From contig JBAIAA010000543.1 in the NCBI GenBank assembly GCA_037893245.1, positions 682,001 to 746,000 of the forward strand: a stretch of DNA of 64,000 nt, written 5' to 3'. The stretch is from Crossaster papposus. Taxonomy: Eukaryota > Echinodermata > Asteroidea > Velatida > Solasteridae. The notes below the pieces were generated by a model. That model did not search any database. It worked only from the letters and a program-made list of their open reading frames with translations, and was not told where the DNA came from. Positions 43,409 to 54,790 of the stretch are shown here, in pieces. Each line of letters begins with the position of its first letter. The first letter of the stretch is position 1. The translations under genes and the position numbers were made by a program.

Positions 43409-44727
43409 AAAGGTAGGATACACTATTTGCGGATATCGAACAAAATGACTACAGAATTATTAAGAAATATTTTACTTATTTAAAAAATTTCGCAGCCACT
43501 AAAAATGAGTGACGTAAACCGAGGCAGGACCTGGACAAATTATCGATAGTCGGTACGCGACGTCTAGGTACGAGACGGGTTCTCGTGGCCACGTACGCAC
43601 ATTGTTGTGTGTGGGTGCACCCACAGTGTACGAATCGCGTACGGTGTATGGTAATAGAATTTCTCATGGACGATCGTAAAGTTCTTTCTCGGTTTTTAGT
43701 GAATCCGACGAAAACAGTACTGATACGTCTGATTCGATTGACAGTATTTCTTATTCAGACACGGATTCGAGCGAGGATAAAGTACGAAGTACGACCGCTC
43801 AAAATGTTCGCTGCAGAGGGCCAAAAATCACTAGTCCCGCCCGGACTACTTCGCTCTGGTATACACTTTGGCTGTCCAAATCCTCCGATATGTAGGAAGC
43901 CTTACTTCATCCTTAGTAGTTTTGCTACACCTAGCAGCTACACACATAGTTGGCATGACCAAAAACTGTTGTATTTTTACCCTGATTCAGAATGAAAAAC
44001 CATGTAAAGACGGACACTTGTTGAAATGCGCGCAGTCAGTATTACAATAAGCCGGGTAGCAGCGCGTCGAGTCTCTGCCTCGATTTTCGTTAAACCCCTC
44101 GCGAGGTTTTATGTTAATGATGCTTCCCTTCGAGGGGCGGAGTGGTTTGACCACAAAAAATAAAAACAACCACACACATAATGTTGTTGTCAACATTATA
44201 CTTTATTGAGTTAAGCAAACAAAATCCTTATTACATGTTTCCTTTAAACAGTACTTTTCTTAAAGTTAATGTACAAACATACCTAAGTATCAATGTTTTG
44301 TATTTCTGTCAATATCTGTAAATAGCTGTAAAAATTATATTTGTATTTTTGTGTAAAAAATAAATATATAAATCTGCTTGGGGAAGTTGTCAACATAGTA
44401 TTTCGCAATGAACCCAGCCCACATCGGGATATTTTCGGCCCGTTAGTACGTGCTGCATCATCCATAAACCATGAGGTAAAACGTGTGCCCGTACTTGTAA
44501 ACGTCTGGCAGATTTCAGATATCGTCCACTTCAAGCCTTCTCTTTCTCCATTTGCAAGACACAGTGTTCAGTGGTTGTGCAGAAAAGGCCTGTTGGGCTC
44601 GCTTTGATACAAGATCCCCATCGTGTCATAAAGTGTATCAGACCCTGACAAGGTGTTTGTTAATTCATCAAATTTATCGAAAGCATAAAAAACTCGACTT
44701 TGTTACGATAATTCGGAATCCTGGTGA
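43409..44727. other. uncharacterised sequence with acidic frame and MITE-like left end
   Basis: Starts at TTAAAGGTAGGATACACTAT, similar to 63,918 and 39,096. A plus frame (from ~43,695) encodes an acidic Ser/Asp run (SESDENSTDTSDSIDS, YSDTDSSEDK) that stops at ~43,892. A different frame (43,585-43,995) overlaps it. Acidic N-termini of this kind occur in several transposase families, but no catalytic domain is visible. A minus-strand AATAAA lies at ~44,205, and frames on both strands at 44,283-44,607 are protein-like but unrecognised. I do not call a gene. Confidence 0.35.
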
Positions 44728-45300
44728 CCTTTGACAATTTCTTAAGTAGAAATGGCAAAATTTGGAATTTTCCTAATTGATACATTTTGCTCTATCACAG
44801 TGTAAGGTACACATTAACACGTGTTTGTTTGTATGCATGCACTCGTAATTATGATTAAACGTGTAATTAGCACTAATTAAAGACCTTCTTAATTAGACTT
44901 TGCACTATATATCATGTTCTTAAGCTTGTGCTCAGTGATCGGTCTATGATAACCTGTTAATATACACATAAATGCAAGTTGCACTCAACGTTAACATTAT
45001 TGGTGTTTAATGACTTATGATGACCTTTGACCCTTTCTTAATTAGGGATGGCACCACTTGAAACTTTCTTAAGTGGCGGATTTTGCTCCAGCAAGGTGTC
45101 AGCTACACATTGACACTTCTGTTATCCTTGCACTCAAAATTATGATTAAACGTGTAATTAGCACTAATTAAATACCTTCTTAAGTGTACTTAGCACCAAT
45201 TATATTGTTCTTAAGTATACAAATCCTATTCAGTAAACGATAAACTTTCGACTCATGAAGAAATTATGTTTGCACTCAAGATTATGATTAAATCGAATTT
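44728..45300. repeat. two-copy ~295-bp tandem repeat
   Basis: ACCTTTGACAATTTCTTAAG (44,728) recurs as ACCTTTGACCCTTTCTTAAT (45,023). The shared order is AAATGGCA…TTTTGCTC…CACATTAACAC/CACATTGACAC, then ATTATGATTAAACGTG, TAATTAGCACTAATTAAA, CCTTCTTAA and CAC.ATATAT. A third partial start, CAAGATTATGATTAAA, is at ~45,278. Non-coding. Confidence 0.8.
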
Positions 45301-45814
45301 TGGGTGGTCTGTCAGGGGCTCCCCCCCCCCCCTCCCCCCACCCAACGCACCACTCGCCAAACTTAAGAAAACCCATTTTGCAGTTGTCCCAGTCACCCCA
45401 ACATATCCCACGTTTCAAACCTTTTGTGAATAATAAATTACAAAGTTAACATGTTAAGTTAACAGGGCAAAGGCATGAAAACCAAAATGAACACTGAACT
45501 ACGCAGAAAACCAACAGGGCACAAAATCCGACCCTAACATCCTTTAAAGATCGCATCTTGTAAATGTATGAAGGACTTTAAGTAACCGTGTACTTTAGAC
45601 AGTTCAAGATCAATAAAGATTATCTCTTATAGAAATAACAAAGTTCCAAAGGCATTCCATACTTATAACAAAGTGATTACATGAACACATGTACTATGCT
45701 TCATGAACTTTAAACTTACACACTTGTGAACTTCCAGGCTTGTCTGACTTATTCAGAACATCCCACACAGTTGTCTGTCACATTTGTTGCTACACTGTGA
45801 ACATAATGCATACA
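45301..45814. other. no recognised feature
   Basis: Contains a C-rich run (CTCCCCCCCCCCCTCCCCCC, ~45,318-45,345). Otherwise AT-rich DNA without long frames, repeats shared with the rest of the window, or structural RNA signals that I could recognise. Confidence 0.4.
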
Positions 45815-46473
45815 TAGTGTGGGGGAAGTCGGTGGCCGTCGGGGTCCCAGAAGTGGTTGGTTGGATACACGGTGGGCGATGGGTACTCCAGGGGGGTTGA
45901 TGAGAAGAGGGCACGTAGGTTCAGGGGGTCGGAGAGTAGGTGTAATGAGTCAATGTCCACACCATGCTGTGCTTCTGATGGTTTATTGTTCTGGGGTCCT
46001 AGACCCGGCCTGTGAAAATTGGGCAGGCACTCATTAGTTCCATAATACATGTACATGTTATTTAAAGAAGAGTTATAATGCTGACAAGATTTCCGAAGAT
46101 AAACTCATTAAACATGATCCAGTACAAACTAAAGTTCAACCTACAAATGTATTGCCGTAGGCACATTGTCTATATTGGGCATCAAGGAAGAAATACACAT
46201 TCAGGCCAACCCCGGCCGCTGGCTGACCAACATTTACACACACACTAACATACATCCCATGCACTCAAATATGTTCCTAAATGCACAATACAGCCCATGA
46301 CCTACAGAGACATCCTAGTTTGACAAAAAGAAAACTAAGTTGACAACCCTCATTAACAATAATCCATTTCAATTTCAACTTGCCACTGCCATTAAAATAT
46401 TATAGAATTGTCTTCACTCCGCAATTTATCCTTCACTCGTGCACGCTAACTGCACGTGATCACGCTACACGTA
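45815..46473 (-). repeat. ~650-bp dispersed repeat with exon-like segment, copy 1
   Basis: The same ~650 bp occurs in direct orientation at 61,935-62,597, with ~97% identity by eye. On the minus strand it holds CAATTTTCACAG at ~46,013, a good 3' splice acceptor. An open frame follows with RPGLGPQNNKPSEAQHGVDI, SLHLLSDPLNLRALFSS and PLEYPSPTVYPTNHFWDPDG. Several of the differences between the two copies within this frame are at third codon positions without amino-acid change. The rest (46,040-46,473) is non-coding, with GCACGTGATCACGC near its end. It may be a duplicated exon with intron, or part of an unrecognised transposable element; no known domain was recognised. Confidence 0.7.
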
Positions 46474-47637
46474 TGGATGTTATCGAAACAAACTTGGGCC
46501 ATACTAATAAGGCAACATAAAAAAAATTACTTGTTTAGCGTCCGGCCACTTAAAATGTTTAGGGTCGGGGGGGAGGTTTTTGTTTTGTGTTTTTTTTTAT
46601 ACAGGGTGTCCACACCAGAGGAAGACGTGCACCAATGTTGCCCACTTTACATCTCAGATGGCATACTGGGGATGTATTAAGGTTTAATTCCAAACTTTGC
46701 TTAAAAGAACAGTTTTATTCAATGTTAAACAGTACAATATCCAATAAAACTGTCAAAAGATTAAAAGGAAAAGATGGTTTTTTTCACATTTTAAGCTACT
46801 TTGTTTGTAAGCAAGCAGCCGCGGCGAACTGCACTCAAAGGCAATGTAATGCAATAGTTTTACATATATGAGGCAGTCTCGTTATTGACTGTGTGTTCTC
46901 CCCCCCCCCCCCCCCCCCCCCCCCCCTCAAAAATAAACCATCCCATAAAAAAACCCGTCCAATCTTGTTCTTCCTTCTAACAATCTCTTCTTTTCATTGG
47001 GTGTAAATTATATGCCACAAAGTGACATTTCCCAGCCTATTGAAATTCCAAAGTCTACTGGCTGATACAATGTATACATTTTGTACGTCAGCTGTCAATC
47101 ATTGTCTGGATTTCTTACCCCTACTTGGAATATATTCGGAAAATACTCCCGAATATTTCTCCTGTGGTTTTACTTTATTTCTCTTGCATTATAAAGCGTT
47201 TATTATGTAAAATTACATCACGGAACCATTATAAATTAAAAAATGTAACGAGCTCTTACAATTTCCACGAAATAGATCGTTTTTGTTAAAGACAAGAAAA
47301 ACGGAAAATAAGTCGTATTAAATTTTGCCCCTAAATTTGTTGGAAAAATGTTTAGGAGCTCAAAATATAAGGTGTTAAGGTTCCGTTTATTTTTTTTTCT
47401 CTTCCTTTTAAAAAAACAATAAAAACAGAAATAAATGTTATTAAATAAACCTGGAATTTATTTCGCTAGCCTTGTAGTTGTCAGGTGTACCTGTATGTCG
47501 ATTTTCTTATATATCAGAAAAACCAAGAATAAATCGTATTATTATTTACCCCTGAAATCGGTTGGAAAATTTTTAGAAGTTCATTCAAATAAGTCTTTAA
47601 GTATCCTTTCTTCTTTTTTTTCTTTAAAAACAAAGAC
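46474..47637. other. AT-rich region with poly-C tract; no gene
   Basis: Holds a ~32-base C run at 46,897-46,926 and a short block (TACTTGTTTAGCGTCC, ~46,528) that recurs inverted at ~53,036. It also has several short frames (up to 130 codons at 47,435-47,827) that run into the downstream repeat and have no recognisable domain. Confidence 0.5.
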
Positions 47638-50600
47638 AACTAGACATGTGTTTGTGGACAAACACAGAGCTGTTTCGAGTGTCTTACATTATTTTCAATA
47701 TGTGTGTGTTGTGGTCTATGTGTGTGCCAAGTCTCAAGTCGATCAAAGTTACGAAAGTGTCAAAGTCAATAGTCTAAAGAAAAACGTGTACAAAACCTAT
47801 GGGGGACAAATTGAACCTTTAACGTGACGTCACGTGACCTAGAATGACGCAATCGTGCCGAATTTCTTCCAGAACCATATATGAGTGATGTTCTAAGTGT
47901 GTGCCAAGTCTCAAGTCGATCAAATTTACGAAAGTGTCGAAGTCATAGTCTAAAGAAAAACGTGTACAAAACCAATGGGAGAAAAATGTGCACCTTTAAC
48001 GTGACGCCACGTGACGTTCAATGAAGCAATCGTGCCTAATTTCTTTCAGGAACATCTGGGGGTGTTGTTCTAAGGGCATGCCAAGTTTCAAGTCGGTCGA
48101 ATTTACCGAAGTGTCAAATTCAATAGTCTGAAGAAAAACGTGTACAAAACCTATGGGAAAAATTTCACCTTTAACGCGAAGTCACGTGACCTTGAATGAC
48201 GTAATCGCGACGAATTTCTTCTAGGACCGTCCTTGGGTAGTTGTCTAAGTGTATGCCAAGTCTCAAGACTATCGGATTTACCAAAGTGTCAAAGTGTATT
48301 GTCTGAATAAACGTGTGCAAATCCTATGGAGAAAAGTCTGAAAAAGGAGAAAAAAAAAAAACTAGACATGTGTTTGTGGACAAACACAGAGCTGTTTCGA
48401 TTGTCTAACGTTACTTTCAATATGTATGTGTGGTGGTCTATATGTGTGCCAAGTCTGAAGTCGATTGGATTTACACAATTGTCAAAGATTATTAGTTGAA
48501 AAAAACGTGTACAAATCCTATGGGGAAAATTGAACCTTTAATGTGACGTCACATGACACCCGATGATGTCATCATGATGTCATCTTAATTTTCGTCTGTA
48601 ACACATCCTGGAATACTTGCATACCAAGCTTGACCCCAATCGGGCCTGTATTTCCAAAGATAGAGGGTCCCTAAAACTGCACCTTTAATGTGACGTCACA
48701 TGACCCACGATGACGTCATTATGACGATTTTTCGCTTGACCCTCCCGGGAATGGTGGTCGAGATGTGTGCTAAGTCTCGAGTCGATCAAATGTACGAAAG
48801 TGTCAAAGTCAATAGTCTGAAGACAAACGTGTACAAACCCTATGGGGAAAAAAATTACACCTTTAACGTCACGACACGTGACCTTGAATGACGCAATCGT
48901 GCCAAATTTCGTCCAGGACTATCTGTGAGTGGTGTTCTAAGTGTATGCTAAGTCTCAAGTCGATCGCATTTATTAAAGTGTCAAATTCAACAGTTTGAAT
49001 AAAAACGTGTACAAAACCTATGGGGAAAATGTTACCTTTAACATGACGTCACGTGACCTTGAATGACGGAATCGCGACGAATTTCTTCTAGGACCGTCCT
49101 TGGGTGGTTGTCTAAATGTATGCCAAGTCTCAGGTCGATCGGATAGACCAAAGTGTCAAAGTGTATTTGCAGAAAAAACGTGTACAAATCCTATGGGGAA
49201 AATGACAAAATAGAAAAAAAAGAAAAACTAGACATGTGTTTGTGGACAAACACAGAGCTGTTTCGGATGTCTAAAATGACTTTCAATATGTGGGTGGTGG
49301 TCCAGTGTGTATCAAGTCTGAAATCGATCGGATTTACCAAAGTGCCAAATATATTGCTTGAAAAAAACGTGTAAAAATGCTATTAAAAAAACTGAACCTT
49401 TGATGTGACGTCACATGACCCACGATGACGTCATCATCACGAGTTTTCTCTTGGCCCTCCTGGGGATGGTGGTCGAAGTGTGTGCTAGGTCTCAAGTCGA
49501 TCAAATTTACGAAAGTGTCAAAGTCAATAGTCAAAAGAAAAACGTGTACAAAACCTATGGGTGGAAAATTGAACCTTTAACGTCATGTCACGTGACCTTG
49601 AATTACGCAATCGTGCCAAATTTCCTCCAGAACCATCTGTGGGTGGTGTTCTAAGTGTATGCTAAGTGTGGAGTCAAGTGTATTTACCAAAGTGTCAAAA
49701 TCAATAGTCTGAAGGAAAACGTGCACAAAACCTATGGGGAAAACTACACCTTTAATGTGACGTCACATGACACTTGATGACGTCATCATGACGTCAACTT
49801 AATTTTCGTCTATAACACATCCCGGAATACCTGAATACCAAGTTTGACCCTAATTGGACTTGTACTTCCAGAGATATAGAGTCTTAAAAACTACACCTTT
49901 AATGTGACGTCACATGACCCACGATGACGTCATTATGACGATTTTTTCCTTGGCCCTCCTGGGGATGCTGGTCGAGATGTGTGCTAAGTCTCGAGTCAAT
50001 CAAATGTACGAAAGTGTCAAAGTCAATAGTCTGAAGACAAACGTGTACAAACCCTATGGGGAAATAAATTACACCTTTAACGTCACGTCACGTGACCTTG
50101 AATGACGCAATCGTGCCGAATTTCGTCCAGGACTATCTGTGAGTGGTGTTCTAAGTGTATGCTAAGTCTCAAGTCGATCGAATTCATTAAAGTGTCAAAG
50201 TCAACAGTTTGAAGAAAAACGTGTACAAAACCTATGGGGAAAATGTTACCTTTAACATGACGTCACGTGACCTTGAATGACGGAATCGCGACGAATTTCT
50301 TCTAGGACCGTCCTTGGGTGGTTGTCTAAATGTATGCCAAGTCTCAAGTCGATCTGATTTACCAAAGTGTCAAAGTGTATTGGCAGAAAAAACGTGTACA
50401 AATCCTATGGGAAAAAATGACAAAAAAAAAAAAAAACTAGACATGTGTTTGTGGACAAACACAGAGCTGTTTCGACTGTCTAACGTTACTTTTAATATGT
50501 GTGTGTGATGGTCTATGTGTGTGCCAAGTCTGAAGTCGACTGGATTTAGTGCCAAAGATATATTAGTTGAAAAAAACGTGTACAAATCCTATGGGGAAAA

Positions 50601-51286
50601 TTAAACCTTTAATGTGACGTCACATGATATCCGATGATGTCACGATGATGTCATCTTAATTTTCGTCTTTAACACATCCTTGAATAATTGCATACCAAGT
50701 TTGACCCCAATCGGACCTGTACTTCCAGAGATAGAGGGTCCTAAAAACTGAACCTTTAATGTGACGTCCCATGACCCCCGATGACGTCATCATGACGATT
50801 TTACCCTTGGCCCTCCTGGAGATGGTGGTCGAGGTGTGTGCTAAGTCTCAAGTCGATCAAGTCTACGAAAGTGTCAAAGTCAATAGTCTGAAGAAAAACG
50901 TGTACAAACCCTATGGGGAAATAATGTGTACCTTTAACGTCATGTCACGTGACCTTGAATGACGCAATCGTACCAAATTTCTTCAAGAGCCATCTGTGGG
51001 TGGTGTTCTAAGTGTATGCCAAGTTTCAAGTCGGTCGGATATACCAAAGTGTCAAAATCAATAGTCTGAAGAAAAACGTGTACAAAACCTATGGGGAAAA
51101 TTAAACCTTTAACGTGACGTCACGTGACCTTGAATGACGCAATCGAGCCAAATTGCTTCTAGGACCATCTGTGGGTGGAGGTCTAAGTGTATACCAAGTC
51201 TCAAGTCGATTGGATTTACCAAAGTGCCAAAGTGTATTGGCAGAACAAACGTGTGTAAATCCTATGGGTAAAAACACTGAAAGTGG

Positions 51287-51323
<37 letters not shown>

Positions 51324-51337
51324 TTAACGAAAACAAA

Positions 51338-51365
51338 AGCTGTTTCGGTGAAAACCCGAAACAGC
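51338..51365 (+). other. terminal hairpin 1
   Basis: AGCTGTTTCGG and CCGAAACAGCT form an 11-bp perfect stem around a short A-rich loop, between two long A runs. It is followed by AAAA. It shares its stem with the GAGCTGTTTCGA at unit starts. Confidence 0.8.
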
Positions 51366-51375
51366 TAAAAAAAAA

Positions 51376-51407
<32 letters not shown>

Positions 51408-51437
51408 AAGAAAAAAAAAAACTTTAACGAAAACAAA

Positions 51438-51467
51438 AGCTGTTTCGGCTGAAAGGCCGAAACAGCT
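51438..51467 (+). other. terminal hairpin 2
   Basis: AGCTGTTTCGGC and GCCGAAACAGCT form a 12-bp perfect stem with loop TGAAAG. It lies ~100 bp after hairpin 1 behind an identical ACTTTAACGAAAACAAA lead, and just before the next unit start at 51,476. Confidence 0.8.
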
Positions 51468-52184
51468 AAAAAGAAAAACTAGACATGTGTTTGTGGACAA
51501 ACACAGAGCTGTTTCGAGTGTCTAAAATTACTTTCAATATGTGTGTGGTGGTCTTTTGTGTGTGCCAAGTCTCAAGTCGATCAGATTTACTAAAGTGTCA
51601 AAGGCAATAGTCTAAAGAAAAACGTGTACAAAACCTATGGGAAAAAATGAAATTTAACGTGACGCCCCGTGACCTTGAATGACGTAATCGTGCCGAATTT
51701 CTTCTAGGGCCGTCTGTGGATGGTGGTCTAAGTGTGTGCCAAGTCTCAAGTCGATTGGATTGACTAAAGTGTCAAAGACAATAGTCTAAACAAAAACGTG
51801 TACAAAACCAATGGGAGAAAAATGTGAACCTTTAATGTGACGTCACGTGACCTTGATTGACGCAATCGTGCCATATTTATTTCAGAAACATCTGGGGGTG
51901 GTATTCTAAGTGTATGCCAAATTTCAAGTCGGTCGGATTTACCGAAGTGCCAAAGTCAATAGTCTGAATAAAAACGTGTACAAAACCTATGGGGAAAATT
52001 AAACATTTAACGTGACGTCACGTGACCTTGAATGACGCAATCGAGCCAAATTTCTTCTAGGACCATCTGTGGGTGGAGATCTAAGTGTATACCAAGTCTC
52101 AAGTCGATTGGATTTAGCAAAGTGCCAAAGTGTATTGGCAGAACAAACGTGTGTAAATCCTATGGGTAAAAACACTGAAAGTGG

Positions 52185-52216
<32 letters not shown>

Positions 52217-52230
52217 TTAACGATTACAAA

Positions 52231-52259
52231 AGCTGTTTCGGTGAAAAACCGAAACAGCT
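52231..52259 (+). other. terminal hairpin 3 at the end of the array
   Basis: AGCTGTTTCGGT and ACCGAAACAGCT form a 12-bp stem with loop GAAAA. The third-last pair is T-A here and C-G in hairpin 2, a paired change that keeps the stem. After AGCTAATAAC the element array ends. Confidence 0.8.
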
Positions 52260-52366
52260 AATAACATAATTAACCTTAGGAATATAATCTTTTTTTCTGT
52301 TCATCTTAATATATTTTGTAAATAGGTACGGCAAACTTTTGAAAAATTAATGACCATCCGTTGGGT

Positions 52367-52714
52367 CTAGAGATAAATAAATTCACTCCAGGAATACACC
52401 GACCAGGGCCTATTAAATAAATTCTGTATCTGCCTGGCAAGGGTTGGCGTAAGTAAATAGAATGTATCTTTGTTGGAGATAAGCGGGCTTGAACAACATT
52501 CTTTGAGTAGCACTTTGTGTTGAGAGAACGTCTGTGCTGAAAGAAGAAAGTCAACACCCAATGACAATGAAGATTTTTTTAACTGGACCTCAGGATTGGA
52601 TAACAATCTTGTCACTCGGGAAGTGGTGAGCCGCGGTTCTGAGGCTTTGATGTTGGTCTTTTCAAGAAACTCGGTTGGGTCATTGTAATCTTTTAGGAAC
52701 TGGTATTGCGATTT
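52367..52714 (-). other. exon-like open frame, unrecognised
   Basis: An uninterrupted minus-strand frame of 115 codons, from just below the TGA at 52,715-52,717 to a TAG at 52,367. Its composition is that of an ordinary soluble protein: QFLKDYNDPTEFLEKTNIKA, SEPRLTTSRVTRLLSNP, LGVDFLLSAQTFSQHKVLLK and LLTPTLARQIQNLF. It has no methionine start near its upstream limit. An intron acceptor would be needed inside the frame, and none is compelling (CGCAATACCAG is weak; CGTCTGTAG lies beyond the stop). It could be a terminal exon, a pseudogene, or chance. I do not recognise the family. Confidence 0.3.
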
Positions 52715-52717
52715 TCA

Positions 52718-53690
52718 ATAAGCTTCTACAGACGTGTGCGCTTATGCTTATCTTTGCATTTTTTCACTAGACCGCCGGACTAATAGGAAAGGGTTTTGAC
52801 TATACCGCCGCTGTTTTGACTAGAATTTGGCTAGCGGACCAGCGTTAAGGTCGAACCCCGCCCGCCTCAAGTTGTTTAAGTTTCTGCCGATAGGTGCGCT
52901 GGCACCGGAAATTTCGTCTGCTAGCGTTTGCAACAGTAGAAAATGCACTGTGGCGGTCTTTTAGCGCATTTTTTTTCAAATTAAAAAAAAAAAAAAATAT
53001 TGTGGTCGGGTGGGTTTTTAGGGTCGGGCGGGGACGCTAAACAAGTACTTTTTTTTATGTGGCCTAAGTGCGTACTTCGCCATAGTACCGTCTAAATCAG
53101 CCCACAAATATCACTTTTGAAAACTCTTGATCTGTTCCTTTCTACCATTAAACTAGTCGATAAAATAAGGGAAATAAGCATTTACAACTATTTCATTAAG
53201 TGGTGAAATAAAGCAATGTAAATCACAACAAACATTTGGAAGCCGTTACCTGTGAAAATTGGGCAGGCACTGACATGCCGTGCAGCCCACGTGGTCCAGA
53301 GGGGTATAAAATAGAACATACAGTACATGTCTATCAAACAGTTCAAACAAGTAAGTTGGGCTTGGGTCTACTACAATTGGAATTTAGCACAGGAAAAATA
53401 TAAAAACAATGAATAATTTCCATATTTGAAAACCTCAGTTGACATGTCCTACTTGAAATTTAATACCAACACGAACTACATGTACAAAATTGAGACCATC
53501 TTAAGTTCGTTTGTTGTACATGGCCGCATGACCTCTAGTAATTGGTTTGATTAACTCCAGCAGAGACGGCAGTACAGTAATAAAAGTGAGTACAATGTGT
53601 ACATTTTTGTAAACAGGAATAACGGGCAAGGATCAAAAAGGTTACAATACATTGAAAATCATGAAATTGACAATCTCTAAATTTGGTTAC
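52718..53690. other. no gene; scattered repeat fragments
   Basis: Contains a 13-base A run and GGTCGGGCGGGGACGC followed by TAAACAAGTACTTTTTTTTA (inverted relative to 46,510-46,560). It also holds ACCTGTGAAAATTGGGCAGG at ~53,249, a ~24-base piece of the 45.8/61.9 kb repeat that on the minus strand is again a CAATTTTCACAG acceptor. Nothing else is supported. Confidence 0.5.
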
Positions 53691-53696
53691 GTTGGA

Positions 53697-53720
53697 CCTC
53701 CCCACAACTCTTCCCCGCCT
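53697..53720 (-). other. candidate polypurine tract of retroelement III
   Basis: On the minus strand CAAGGCGGGGAAGAGTTGTG then GGGAGG lies ~310 bp beyond the pol stop at 54,034. This is the position and composition expected of a plus-strand primer site before a 3' LTR. No paired LTR was found near 61 kb, so the element's boundaries are unproven. Confidence 0.45.
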
Positions 53721-54033
53721 TGGAGTCATTGTCCCCGATGACTGGAAGGAGACCAGAATAAAGAGATTCAGTTTTGGCCGAGGACCAGACCTTAAACATC
53801 AAAAGCACATTTTTGTTCCAAAACATGTTAAACTTGTCTAGGACTACAACGTTTACAAATCAGCTAACAGCAGTTAAACGGTTAAGAACTCTAAAGTTTC
53901 AACTTTTGCACAACATCTAACAGTAACTTCGCAAAATTGCGGCATGCATGTCCATCTGAGGTCTACATGCCTAGGAGTCTAGGTTATTTTGTCCAAGGAG
54001 GACAAAAACGCTGACTGAATGGGATGTAGACAG

Positions 54034-54790
54034 TTAAGTAGAGGTAAACCGGCTAGGTGGTCTGCCTCGTGATGTACGGACAGGGTACCTAGATCCCGTC
54101 TTTTGATCATCTTCCATATCGGCTTCTTCGACATCTGTCGCTGCCTCACTACTCGCCGATAAGGTGGTTGGAGGTGGCATGCTCTGTCGTGCCCCATCTG
54201 TCTGAGCGTTGAGTTCGCCTGCCAAACCTGGTTCCTGAAGTGAGTAGGCCTACCCTCTTGGGGTTGAATCACCTGCTTCAGACGAGGACCCTTGGGACGA
54301 ACTTGACTGGTTCTGATTTCCTGGGAGCCAAGGGCAATGCTTAAGATGGATCCGGTGGACAACCTTCTCATGTCCCACCGAGTTGCGGATAACATACACT
54401 GGCTGATCTGGGTAAGGTCGCTTGATAATGAGATAAGGCTCTGCCTCCCAGTGGTCCTGAATTTTCTTCCGTCCACGATGATCCTGCTTCCGAACAAGGA
54501 CGTACTGTCCAACACCCATCGGTCTTTCAAAAGAGTGGCGGGCACGTAGAGCTTGCCGAGCCGCAGCAGCACGCTTAGTGTTTTCCATCGCCACTCCGCG
54601 GGCAACCCGCAAGGCCTTCTGATGTCTCCGCATGTACGTTGGGATATCATGCGACTTCCTCTGAGGGGCTTCCCCGCCTAAGTGTATACTTTGGGGAAAA
54701 CGACCGTTCCGACCAAACATCAAAAAGAAAGGGTCTACCCCAGTGGTAGAATGTTCGGTGTTGTTGTAGGTATACACAAGGGTCGGTAGG
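54034..54790 (-). pseudogene. retroelement III: integrase C-terminal part
   Basis: Begins after the transposon insertion with YLPTLVYTYNNTEHSTTGVD and PFFLMFGRNGRFPQ, the end of the core. Basic helices follow, then the C-terminal domain GVGQYVLVRKQD, DHWEAEPYLIIKRPYPDQPV, YVIRN and RIHLKHCPW. A TAG after STPRG interrupts the frame. Beyond it, in the same frame, is a tail with RYPVRTSRGRPPSRF before the TAA at 54,034. Arginine-proline tails of this kind are usual in gypsy integrases. The domain would bind DNA during insertion. Confidence 0.9.

Larger units (their letters stand above)
47638..52260. mobile_element. five head-to-tail copies of a regulatory-motif-rich repetitive element
   Basis: ACTAGACATGTGTTTGTGG followed by ACAAACACAGAGCTGTTTCG marks unit starts at 47,638, 48,360, 49,228, 50,435 and 51,476. 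Each unit is made of ~175-bp monomers (GTGCCAAGTCTCAAGTCGAT, AAAGTGTCAAAGTCAATAG, AACGTGTACAAAACCTATGG, ACCTTTAACGTGACGTCACG, TGACCTTGAATGACGCAATC, GAATTTCTTC). It ends in an A-rich linker. Two monomer types alternate: one with CACGTGACCTTGA, one with CACATGACCC and a second TGACGTCA. Short frames across it (60-130 codons) are repeat products. The unit start holds an inverted repeat (TGTGTTTGT/ACAAACACA). The last units end in hairpins. The superfamily is unresolved; a Helitron-like non-autonomous element is one option. Confidence 0.85.

Noticed and set aside
47435-51368. Frames of 60-130 codons at 47,435, 48,700, 49,415, 49,914, 50,771 and 51,153.
   Set aside because: They repeat the same words (AKSRVDQMYESVKVNS) because they are translations of the ~175-bp monomers; they end randomly and overlap antisense frames.
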